Below, piece by piece: positions 23,631 through 33,300 of a DNA stretch of 60,000 nt; positions within the stretch are counted from its first letter, which is position 1, and the number at the start of each line of letters is the position of its first letter. The position numbers and the translations under genes were made by a program. Source of the stretch: Lineus longissimus (taxonomy: Eukaryota > Nemertea > Pilidiophora > Heteronemertea > Lineidae); assembly GCF_910592395.1 (NCBI RefSeq), contig NC_088314.1, positions 7,070,001 to 7,130,000 on the forward strand, read 5' to 3'. The notes under the pieces are model-generated. The model had not been told where the DNA came from, searched no databases, and saw nothing but the letters and a program-made list of their open reading frames with translations.

Positions 23631-25785
23631 AAGAGAGAGCCACAGGAAGTCGAGAACAAAAAGAAGAACTGGAGCTATTTATAAGACAGCATGGGAATAA
23701 TGATCACTTCCCAATTTTGAAAAATCTCGGTCTAGCAACTTTCGACAATCGACTGAAACCATAATAGGAATTATCTATATATACATGACGGTTCCTTCAT
23801 AATTGATGAACGTCACGAAGAAAGGAAAATATAAATATCAGTGGAGCCGTTAAATACCTCAAGCCTTGTCTCCAAACCTTTTATTGTGAAGAAGCATTGG
23901 CCGTTTTAGCAGAAACGGCGGCGCACGCTTGTTTTTTTGCAGGCTTGTTTTCAGAGCACAAGCTCATCCTCCCTGGGGAAGTTCCCGAGGATTCCTTTGT
24001 TCACATAATCAGAACACAGATTCTGCCACTGAGTAACACCCTGACAGTTTATTAGCCTTTTCAACCGACTGCATTTAGTTGTTCCCGAGCCTTTTATTTT
24101 CGTATCGCGAAGACAATTGTTATGATGGAAATGTTTTCAGCAGAAGTTTGGTCCTTCTTGTTAAGCGTTCAATGTGACAGTGGATAAGTCGTTTGCACTG
24201 TTTTCCCATTCCGTGTTCGCCTATGACCTTGCATTTTCACATGTACAATAAACCTTGTTTGTCTCAGAGTTGAGGTATTTTCGACGGACATTCCAGGAGC
24301 ATGATTAGTATCTTTGAAAAATTACCAAGTAGCAACATTTTCCCGATGACGGTCAATGTTATCAGTGTCAATTCCTCTGAGAATGACTGTCTGCCGGACC
24401 ACCAGCTTTGGGAAAGCATGCTACGGCATTGAGAGTATGATGCCCGATTATCAATCGCAGGAGAAGAAGAAAAAGAAAAAAAAGGAGAAAGAGGTAACGA
24501 AGGACGACGAAGAAGACACTACCTAGCCATTGTTCAATCAGCTTATCTTAAGGCCAGTCTAATCCTCCTCTTTCTGTCTGTCGTTCTGTAGGCAAATACT
24601 TTAAGACGAGAACATGCATGCTACAGCTGTGTACTGACCTAAAGTGGCCGATAATCTTCCTTATATCAGCGTTTAAGAGGACTTAGGCTAAGACGATTGC
24701 AAGCAAGCCAGCAGCCAGGATTGAGACATCGGATTACGGAGTATCGAAAGCTGACCATACGGAACGAATGCATGAATACGGTTACGCTTAAGGGGCCAGC
24801 TTGGTCGTTGGATGGAGATGGCCAGGAGGTTATGTGCGGACGCGCCACCAGGCGCCATCCAATGCAGCAACAGACTAATGGTGATCTCTTATAGTGCTTT
24901 TCGCTAGGCGATTTTCGACATGACTTACAAATAACAGTTTCAGCGACGATGCATTCCGAGCTGCAATTCAATGTTTTTTTTTCAATTATCGGCCTGTTTG
25001 GAGAAGTCGCGGTTCTGGTGGAAGGCATTTTTACATCAACGAAGCTTGGTCAGGGTTGCAACACCAGGAAACCTCGTGTATTTCAATTCATAGCAGCGAT
25101 AAATAAGCTATGCATTCAACAGTTCAGACATCTTTGGTTCAACCATAGAGCTCCCTTAAAACAACGTAAACTGTCAGACACATGCTCGATATTGAACCAC
25201 AGTTTGTTTACTTTGCCAATTTACCTTACCTTATAAGATGCGGATCGGGCTAATTCCTCACGAACACAATTGACATAGTTGCTGTCTAACGTGCCTTAGA
25301 CGTGGTTGGTTTGGTGTACACAGAGCAACGACGCGTAATTATACACAAATTACCATCGAGACAGGATCTGAGTCTTTTGCCAATCAGGAGAAAATGCAGT
25401 TAACTATTCACCGTTCTCCGTGTGCTTCCTCAATCATGGTATTGCTGTGATGGAAATCCTTAAAGTAAACGCAGTTTCAAGTTTTCATCTCGTCTAGTCA
25501 AGTAAGTGTACACGTACCGCCAAGTTACAACCGCTGATGCTAAAAGTGCATGAGACCCAAACAGAATTAGCCTACTCGGCCAAAAAAAAGTATGCACTCT
25601 TAAGACTGCTGCATATTTTCTTGGCGTACTCGTTAAGGGGATCTTTAAATCACACGCGCAGTCAAGGTAACGGAAAACCTTTTTCTCAAGATTTTCAAAT
25701 CGCACGCCTAAACGGTAACGGGAGACACGTTTCGTAATAAGGCAAAGTACTAGCCAAGGAACTGACGCTGAATTAATTGGTCGAC
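23631..25785. other. Non-coding stretch with a GC-richer patch
   Basis: A purine-rich run lies at 24460-24520. A GC-richer patch at 24690-24900 carries open frames on both strands (120 codons on the minus strand, 24666-25028) with no recognisable domain. No gene is called. Confidence 0.3.
24201..24245 (+). repeat. Distant copy of the TATGACCTTG repeat
   Basis: The stretch reads TTTTCCCATTCCGTGTTCGC followed by CTATGACCTTGCA. This matches the core and left shoulder of the segments at 11557-11635 and 11862-11935 with scattered differences. Confidence 0.4.
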
Positions 25786-25791
25786 TTAGAG

Positions 25792-26150
25792 TATGGCAAG
25801 CCGTTTGCTTCAAAAAGTCGAAATGATTTTTTTCCTAGTCGAAATGATTTTTTTCAAGTCAAGAAAAAAAATTTGAAATAAAAATTTTTTTCAAGTCGAG
25901 ATATTTATTTTTCTTCTCATTTAACTTATTGAAGTTAAATCAATTAATAAAAATTTCACTGCGAGAAAAAAATGATTATAAAAATTAAAATAGTGTTTGT
26001 AAAATATAATAATGATACATAATAAATACCGAAATAGTGTCGAAAGTAAAAATTTCATACTCGAGTAAAAATTTCATACTCGAGAAAATAATCAGTCGAG
26101 CGCTACAAAAATAAAGTCGAACATTATGACGTCATCAGTTTTTGTGTACA
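25792..26150 (+). repeat. Left inverted arm of the 4.6-kb element
   Basis: It pairs in inverted orientation with 29977-30379. The outer 30 bp match perfectly. The inner edge also matches, as both arms keep GTCGAACATTATGACGTCAT followed closely by GTGTACA. The middle is AT-rich and has drifted in length. It includes a doubled GTCGAAATGATTTTTTT near the tip and a doubled CGAGTAAAAATTTCATACT near 26060-26095. Confidence 0.85.
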
Positions 26151-26299
26151 TTGCGCGCGCCGCCTAATTCAACACCTGGCCAGCCGCGATCAGGCCCGTG
26201 TGTCGTGTTATTCTGCAAACCCTCTATCGCGTGCAATACCTGATCGTTAGTGCTGTGCATAGCGCCAAGACCCCCGCAAAATCTTCTGCCAAAACGGAA

Positions 26300-26479
26300 C
26301 CGGTGTAATGTTTTTGAGTGTTTCTGTTTTTGAGTGTTTCCCCTCATTGTTTGGGAACGCTCAAAAATAGATTGACAAGTTTTTCTGTGTATCCCCCCTA
26401 TTGAAAAGTCGTGGTCTCTCTAGCTGCCTATTGTTTGGAAACACTGACACATGGGGAACAACCACAAATGTTACACCGG
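26300..26479. mobile_element. Small MITE, copy A, inside the 4.6-kb element
   Basis: The segment begins CCGGTGTAATGTTTTTG and ends CACAAATGTTACACCGG, inverted ends of about 17 bp with a few mismatches. CCGG at both edges could be a target duplication or part of the repeat. The interior (GAGTGTTTCCCCTCATTG, then GTTTGGAAACACTGACACAT) is clearly related to 44472-44646, which establishes a family. No coding capacity. Confidence 0.65.
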
Positions 26480-26714
26480 CACCGAAGAGATCGCATGCAC
26501 GTATATACAGCGCACTCAGAATTCCTAGAATGTCATCTAGTAGCCTGGAACAGTTCTCTAGTTTGTTTTGATCTAATGATTGTCTGGCCCTTTCAGATCG
26601 CCGGACCATAGCGGGACACTGACGCAGACACTCGGCAATGTCAACAACATCGCCTCCCGCTATCTTGCATACTGTATAGACTGGTCCCCTGCTATGCATA
26701 TATGTGGGCATTAG
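26480..26714. other. Unique interior of the 4.6-kb element left of the E-L array
   Basis: About 235 bp between the small MITE and the first E copy. A minus-strand open frame (26361-26711) overlaps it and the MITE, so it is unlikely to be a conserved protein. No domain is recognised. Confidence 0.4.
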
Positions 26715-27431
26715 GGTCTCACTAGCCAGTGGTGATCAGGTCAACATTGGTCCCCCTTAAAAAAAAAGTTCTTCAATCTCAGGCGATTACCATGGATACA
26801 GATGAGCCTATCATATCGCTATTGCTGCATGTTCAAATGTCGGTGTCCTGGGTATTTTGTGAAGAGGTAGCTCTGACGATTATTTGAGGAAAATATCAGC
26901 TTCTTCTGTGCACGTCCGCAGTGACCAGGCCTCGCATTCTATGTATAGCTCAATCGGATGTTGACATGAACTGGTTCCTGTCAGAGTGCACATGTTCTCA
27001 AGGTGAGACTTCGAGGTCAAAATGCTCAAAGAAAAGCCGCAACGACACCCTATTTTGGTATCAAAATTTAAAATTGTTATTATTTGGCTTTCTCAAGGTG
27101 ATAAGTAGAAGTTTCTAAAAATATTATTTCACCATCCATGTTAATTGTCAAGTTATAAGGCGGCAAGGTGAAATTTTCAAAATTTTCATCGATGTACAGG
27201 GTGTCTCATGTATTGTGCTGCCCCCATGTTCTCATGACTGAATTACTTGATAACAATGAAAGCTGGCCAGATGTATTCTAGAAGCGACAAGCTATGCAGA
27301 AATGTATAGGTTTATGTGTGAGAGTGATATACTGCAAGGTCGACAGCCACTTGAACAGGGGTATGCATGAAATGACGTCGCGCCATTTGTGGAGCCAGGT
27401 AGGCCCGGCCATTGCACTGGCTAGTGAGACC
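26715..27431. mobile_element. E element, copy 1 (717 bp, 17-bp inverted ends)
   Basis: It starts GGTCTCACTAGCCAGTG and ends with the exact reverse complement CACTGGCTAGTGAGACC. The right flank is TTAA; the left flank is TTAG. It contains short open frames on both strands (for example 26921-27118 plus) with no known domain, so it is non-autonomous. Perfect ends and near-identity to copies 2 and 3 mean the copies are young, or recently homogenised. Confidence 0.85.
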
Positions 27432-27787
27432 TTAATCAAAATACCAAAAAAAGTGAAATCATAAAATATGATAATAAGTGTCATTTTGAACATCATTTGA
27501 CTTCATCGAATGCATTCGGGTGGATAAAGATGCTTTCATCTCAGTTCATGGACCAAAAAGGCCTCCACAGCTGAGGTGTGCTGTTACTCGAATTCCCTCT
27601 GAATTCCGCTTTCTGAACGAATTTGAAAATGGGTGAAGTGCTGAGTTTGCCTATGATTTTGAATGGATCACCACTGGAAGCTATTCTTGTTGGACCTGTC
27701 ATGTAGGACACCAAAATGTTTGTATCAATCCAGATTTTCATATTTTGTAGTAAAAAGGGGAAATATGAGACTGCATGTTACCATTAA
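27432..27787. repeat. L unit, copy 1 (352-bp period, bounded by TTAA)
   Basis: The unit lies between E copies 1 and 2, begins TTAATCAAAATACC and ends GTTACCATTAA. The ends are not inverted repeats of each other. A 66-codon minus-strand frame (27541-27741) recurs in every copy but shows no convincing domain beyond a superficial PIN-like start. Confidence 0.8.
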
Positions 27788-28504
27788 GGTCTCACTAGCC
27801 AGTGGTGATCAGGTCAACATTGGTCCCCCTTAAAAAAAAAGTTCTTCAATCTCAGGCGATTACCATGGATACAGATGAGCCTATCATATCGCTATTGCTG
27901 CATGTTCAAATGTCGGTGTCCTGGGTATTTTGTGAAGAGGTAGCTCTGACGATTATTTGAGGAAAATATCAGCTTCTTCTGTGCACGTCCGCAGTGACCA
28001 GGCCTCGCATTCTATGTATAGCTCAATCGGATGTTGACATGAACTGGTTCCTGTCAGAGTGCACATGTTCTCAAGGTGAGACTTCGAGGTCAAAATGCTC
28101 AAAGAAAAGCCGCAACGACACCCTATTTTGGTATCAAAATTTAAAATTGTTATTATTTGGCTTTCTCAAGGTGATAAGTAGAAGTTTCTAAAAATATTAT
28201 TTCACCATCCATGTTAATTGTCAAGTTATAAGGCGGCAAGGTGAAATTTTCAAAATTTTCATCGATGTACAGGGTGTCTCATGTATTGTGCTGCCCCCAT
28301 GTTCTCATGACTGAATTACTTGATAACAATGAAAGCTGGCCAGATGTATTCTAGAAGCGACAAGCTATGCAGAAATGTATAGGTTTATGTGTGAGAGTGA
28401 TATACTGCAAGGTCGACAGCCACTTGAACAGGGGTATGCATGAAATGACGTCGCGCCATTTGTGGAGCCAGGTAGGCCCGGCCATTGCACTGGCTAGTGA
28501 GACC
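27788..28504. mobile_element. E element, copy 2, flanked by TTAA on both sides
   Basis: Same 17-bp inverted ends and same length as copy 1, offset by exactly 1073 bp. TTAA directly abuts both ends, matching the target preference of piggyBac-type (and Kolobok-type) transposons. The ends begin GGTCTC rather than the CCC usual for piggyBac, so the superfamily stays open. Confidence 0.85.
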
Positions 28505-28860
28505 TTAATCAAAATACCAAAAAAAGTGAAATCATAAAATATGATAATAAGTGTCATTTTGAACATCATTTGACTTCATCGAATGCATTCGGGTGGATAA
28601 AGATGCTTTCATCTCAGTTCATGGACCAAAAAGGCCTCCACAGCTGAGGTGTGCTGTTACTCGAATTCCCTCTGAATTCCGCTTTCTGAACGAATTTGAA
28701 AATGGGTGAAGTGCTGAGTTTGCCTATGATTTTGAATGGATCACCACTGGAAGCTATTCTTGTTGGACCTGTCATGTAGGACACCAAAATGTTTGTATCA
28801 ATCCAGATTTTCATATTTTGTAGTAAAAAGGGGAAATATGCGACTGCATGTTACCATTAA
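28505..28860. repeat. L unit, copy 2
   Basis: Near-identical to copy 1; one noted difference is TATGCGACTG in place of TATGAGACTG near the right end. It joins L copy 3 directly through one shared TTAA (28857-28860), with no E between them. Confidence 0.8.
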
Positions 28861-29212
28861 TCAAAATACCAAAAAAAGTGAAATCATAAAATATGATAAT
28901 AAGTGTCATTTTGAACATCATTTGACTTCATCGAATGCATTCGGGTGGATAAAGATGCTTTCATCTCAGTTCATGGACCAAAAAGGCCTCCACAGCTGAG
29001 GTGTGCTGTTACTCGAATTCCCTCTGAATTCCGCTTTCTGAACGAATTTGAAAATGGGTGAAGTGCTGAGTTTGCCTATGATTTTGAATGGATCACCACT
29101 GGAAGCTATTCTTGTTGGACCTGTCATGTAGGACACCAAAATGTTTGTATCAATCCAGATTTTCATATTTTGTAGTAAAAAGGGGAAATATGCGACTGCA
29201 TGTTACCATTAA
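28857..29212. repeat. L unit, copy 3
   Basis: Offset from copy 2 by exactly 352 bp. It shares the TATGCGACTG variant with copy 2, so the two are closest relatives. It ends in TTAA directly before E copy 3. Confidence 0.8.
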
Positions 29213-29929
29213 GGTCTCACTAGCCAGTGGTGATCAGGTCAACATTGGTCCCCCTTAAAAAAAAAGTTCTTCAATCTCAGGCGATTACCATGGATACAGA
29301 TGAGCCTATCATATCGCTATTGCTGCATGTTCAAATGTCGGTGTCCTGGGTATTTTGTGAAGAGGTAGCTCTGACGATTATTTGAGGAAAATATCAGCTT
29401 CTTCTGTGCACGTCCGCAGTGACCAGGCCTCGCATTCTATGTATAGCTCAATCGGATGTTGACATGAACTGGTTCCTGTCAGAGTGCACATGTTCTCAAG
29501 GTGAGACTTCGAGGTCAAAATGCTCAAAGAAAAGCCGCAACGACACCCTATTTTGGTATCAAAATTTAAAATTGTTATTATTTGGCTTTCTCAAGGTGAT
29601 AAGTAGAAGTTTCTAAAAATATTATTTCACCATCCATGTTAATTGTCAAGTTATAAGGCGGCAAGGTGAAATTTTCAAAATTTTCATCGATGTACAGGGT
29701 GTCTCATGTATTGTGCTGCCCCCATGTTCTCATGACTGAATTACTTGATAACAATGAAAGCTGGCCAGATGTATTCTAGAAGCGACAAGCTATGCAGAAA
29801 TGTATAGGTTTATTTGTGAGAGTGATATACTGCAAGGTCGACAGCCACTTGAACAGGGGTATGCATGAAATGACGTCGCGCCATTTGTGGAGCCAGGTAG
29901 GCCCGGCCATTGCACTGGCTAGTGAGACC
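29213..29929. mobile_element. E element, copy 3
   Basis: 717 bp with the same 17-bp inverted ends. TTAA lies on the left. The right flank is TAGAATG, not TTAA. One noted difference from copies 1 and 2 is TTTATTTGTGAGAG in place of TTTATGTGTGAGAG. Confidence 0.85.
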
Positions 29930-29976
29930 TAGAATGCGAAGTCAGCAAGAGAACGGCTGGGGACGAGTCTACATAC

Positions 29977-30379
29977 TGTACACGAAAAGTGATGACGTCA
30001 TAATGTTCGACTTATTTTTTCTGTCTCGAATGTGTTTTTTTTTTGTTGAATAGGAAATTTGTCATTTACAATAAATTTTTATCGACTTGAAAAAAAATTT
30101 AAAAGAATTAGAAAAATAATTAACTGACAAGTTGTATATAAAAAAATTAATGAAAAAAACTTTTTTTTTTACTTAAAAAAAAAATATGTATATATATTTA
30201 AAAAGTCGACTTAAAAAAAAACAAACTTGTAGAATTGAAAAAAAATGTGTAAACTTGAAAATACTAATCTCAACTTTTTGAAGAAATTTCTCGACTTGAA
30301 ATATTTTTTCTTGACTTGAAAAAAAAATCTCGACTTGAAAAAAATCATCTCGACTTTTTGAAGCAAACGGCTTGCCATA
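29977..30379 (-). repeat. Right inverted arm of the 4.6-kb element
   Basis: This is the reverse-complement partner of 25792-26150 and about 45 bp longer, because the internal AT-rich repeats (CTCGACTTGAAAAAA words) differ in copy number. The inner edge begins TGTACACGAAAAGTGATGACGT, the counterpart of the left arm's inner edge. Confidence 0.85.
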
Positions 30380-30385
30380 TTAGAG

Positions 30386-33300
30386 GCATGACTCGCTTTA
30401 ACCTCTCCTCGTATCTCATCATCAGAGAGTCACGCAGTGTATCATGCGCAAGCCATTTGTAGTTTACGCCGCGCCATCGAGGGCCGCTTAAAAATAGTCG
30501 CTTCTCCGGTCACCTTCTGTGAGAGCCAGATTAAGAAGTAAAACGTACCCCCAGATATCCTCAGGAATGTTTTTAGGGATAATTGGCGTGAAACGCTGAT
30601 GTTAAACGAGCGCTTTCTCAATGCGTAGCGAAACCTCAAATTGCTTTTGCAGTGGGCGGGAGCAACTGAAATCTGACTGAAATCAGAAACAGTCAGATAC
30701 TCGATCATCAGAAAACTGTAAAAGCATGTCGATGTGACCAATATCTAGTCAGCAACACGCAGGTTAAAGCATTATAGGGCACGGACGACAACTACATTAA
30801 CGGCAATTACCCACTCGGCACGTCTCAAAATGAACAAGCACGCCCTGATTGCTAAAATAGCATAACCATGTCAACTGATAGGAGTCGCTTACTAATTGCA
30901 CAGTGTGTGTACTTTGTAATACATCATAAGGAAGGTACTTGTTGAGGACGTTTAACGTGTTTATCTTGTAACTTCAACCTGCGCCACGCCTGCATCACGG
31001 TGCTCTCCGTAGCACACGAAAGATTTTGAAAAAAGTGCCAGTTTCAGTCTTCACTATTCTGAGAAGAGAAAAATCCAGCCAGAACGGATTGAGATTTGAG
31101 TTTGTAAGGAATGGTCTGATAGGCGTACCAGATTAGTTGACAAGCAGCTGTTGCCTGCAGCTGGAGCCAACTAATGCACATCAGAAAAACTCAACCTCAC
31201 CATCACCTTCGTCAGAAACAGTTGCGAGGGGGTTGAGGGAGAAGACCTGCTGTAGAGATTGCATTCGCCCGATTAGCCGCGTCCACGAAACAAAAGGAGA
31301 CGGGAGATGCGCCACCTTACTAGTATTTGGGAGAGAGCAATCTATCGTAACATGTCGTATTTTGCATGGTATTCGTTCGTATCGGAATGTAAAAACACAT
31401 CAGACTATAAACTGTTGTGGAAAAGTTAATACAGTCTAGTAAAACAGACCATTCTTCATCAAACACCAGAGGTTTGGCGCAGTATTCACGTGGACACTTC
31501 TGACCATTATGAGTGTTCAACCGAATCTGAATTCGTTGCATCTCCATCATCACCGACATTATCATGTTATTGTGTTATAGCAACTACGCCCTTTGACAGC
31601 TCCTTGAGCACTGGCCAAACTAATGAATGTGTTCGCCGTGCCTGAAATGTATTCCATTTTCTCTCGTTGGTAAAAAAGCATTTCAATCCAATAACCGGAA
31701 TGTAACTTAAGGTAATAAAAACGATAATGGAGCTAGGCCCTGCTCACAGCATCCCGTTATTGTCTCAGTAATGTCAATCCTTTTAGTAGGTTCCATGATA
31801 TAATATCAAAATAAGGCTACATGTACTTTGATTTTCTTTATAGCAATATATTTCCTAGCTGAACACAATTCCAAGAACGCTCCAAATATCTACAGTTAAT
31901 TCCATGAAATTGGGATCTGTGCTGCCTGGAGCGTGCGAACGTTTTCACGGATGTATGAAAACTTTCCTTGACTTTCGGCCATGCACCACTACGCGGATGA
32001 AAATACCCGTATAAATACCCTCTGTCTATTCAAGGACCCCGAACTGAAGGTATTGGTTGCCTTTCGAAACACCTCAAGAGCTAAAAGGTCTTTTATTAGT
32101 TTATCGATAATGAAAGACTGGAATACCAAAATATACTTGATGGTATTCTCGAAAATAATTACAATTAGTGACAAATCACACAATGATGGGCACGAACCAA
32201 ATTGGATAGTTTTCATTTGTAATCGGGCTAGCGCATATCCGGAGGGGTGCGGTACAGGCGTCATCCAAATGCGGATGAATTTTTCTCATAGCGAATAAGA
32301 AGGTCAGTCTGAATACTGGATAAGGTGACGACTTGTATCTAGACACGCTTAAACTAAGCCGAGCACCCCTTTGAAGCGATGGCGATGTTTATTGGACCCA
32401 GGGCGGTCATTCGACCCACAAAGGTTTGATACCCAACAAATTCCCGGTGAAAAGAAGAAAAAATCGATCCACAAGTCTCATCAAAGGGATTCAGCATAGC
32501 CAATTGTCGCCAGGGGAGACGACGCGGTCGCTTTGCACGAATCAGTCCAAAACCTTAAAAGTCGCTTTTTACCGCGACCTGGTGTCTTTGGCGTCAAAGG
32601 ATTGGAACCAATGAAAAGAATTTGGAGTGCGCGCGGCTTCGTCTATAGTCTATGTCTCGAGGTCCAGAAATCGAAAGAGCGGGCTGTAAAAAATACAGCG
32701 CAACGATCTTCCCCCAAAGAGCAGCTACAGTATATGTATGTCAGAACTTTTTACGCCACAATATAAGATTATCCTTGGGTCGAGTTGCAAAAGGTGAACT
32801 TCGGAACGTTCACGATGTACATGTACATGTACACGTAATGTTTGTCATGAAAGAGATGAATTTTAAATCTAAATCAGATTAAAAAATATGGCATAACATA
32901 GCGAGAATGTGTAAACAGCGCCAAAGCTTATGATGTGCTTTTCATTGAAAGGGGAGAGCATCTCTCTTTGGTCGATTCAAAGCATTCATACGAGCTAACA
33001 GATTCAGCCAAAGAGGAAATAAAAATACAAAGGATAGAGTGCCGAGCGAGTCGAAAGGTAGTTTGGTCGCTGCTGTGTTTTTGAAAAGAACCCAATAATG
33101 AAATTATATCTGTTTTGCCACTCCCGACAAATGAATTCGTTCGTTGGGAGCGGGCGTTGATATGACGTGCCTCGTAGCATAACCATCTTCATATTCTGTG
33201 TGTAGGCCTACCACCTCTGGTGCAATTTGCGTTCTGGTGTTCATAAGACATCCCCATCCCACATTTTCAGTTCGTCGAACCTTACTAGCGAGTTAAAGCT

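Larger units (their letters stand above)
25792..30379. mobile_element. 4.6-kb non-autonomous DNA element with long inverted arms, carrying nested elements
   Basis: The ends are perfect inverted repeats for 30 bp, starting TATGGCAAGCCGTTTGCTTC at 25792 with its complement ending at 30379. The sequence TTAGAG flanks both ends (25786-25791 and 30380-30385), giving a 6-bp target duplication. The arms are imperfect, very AT-rich and built of repeated AAGTCGA-type words. The interior holds a small MITE, a stretch of unknown sequence and the E-L array. No transposase domain is recognisable in any frame, so movement would need an enzyme supplied elsewhere. The superfamily is not certain: 6-bp duplications are unusual, and Dada-type elements (6-7 bp) are one option. 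Confidence 0.8.

Noticed and set aside
26715-27431. E copies as long terminal repeats of a retroelement
   Set aside because: The ends are inverted GGTCTC...GAGACC rather than TG...CA, and L (352 bp) has no primer site, tract or coding region.
27541-27741. PIN-domain-like start (KIWIDTNILVS) in the L unit
   Set aside because: Only the first dozen residues resemble the fold, no further acidic residues are placed as in PIN nucleases, and the frame is short and confined to the repeat.
26715-29929. CRISPR-like array
   Set aside because: Units are 352-717 bp in a eukaryotic genome; there are no short direct repeats with unique spacers.
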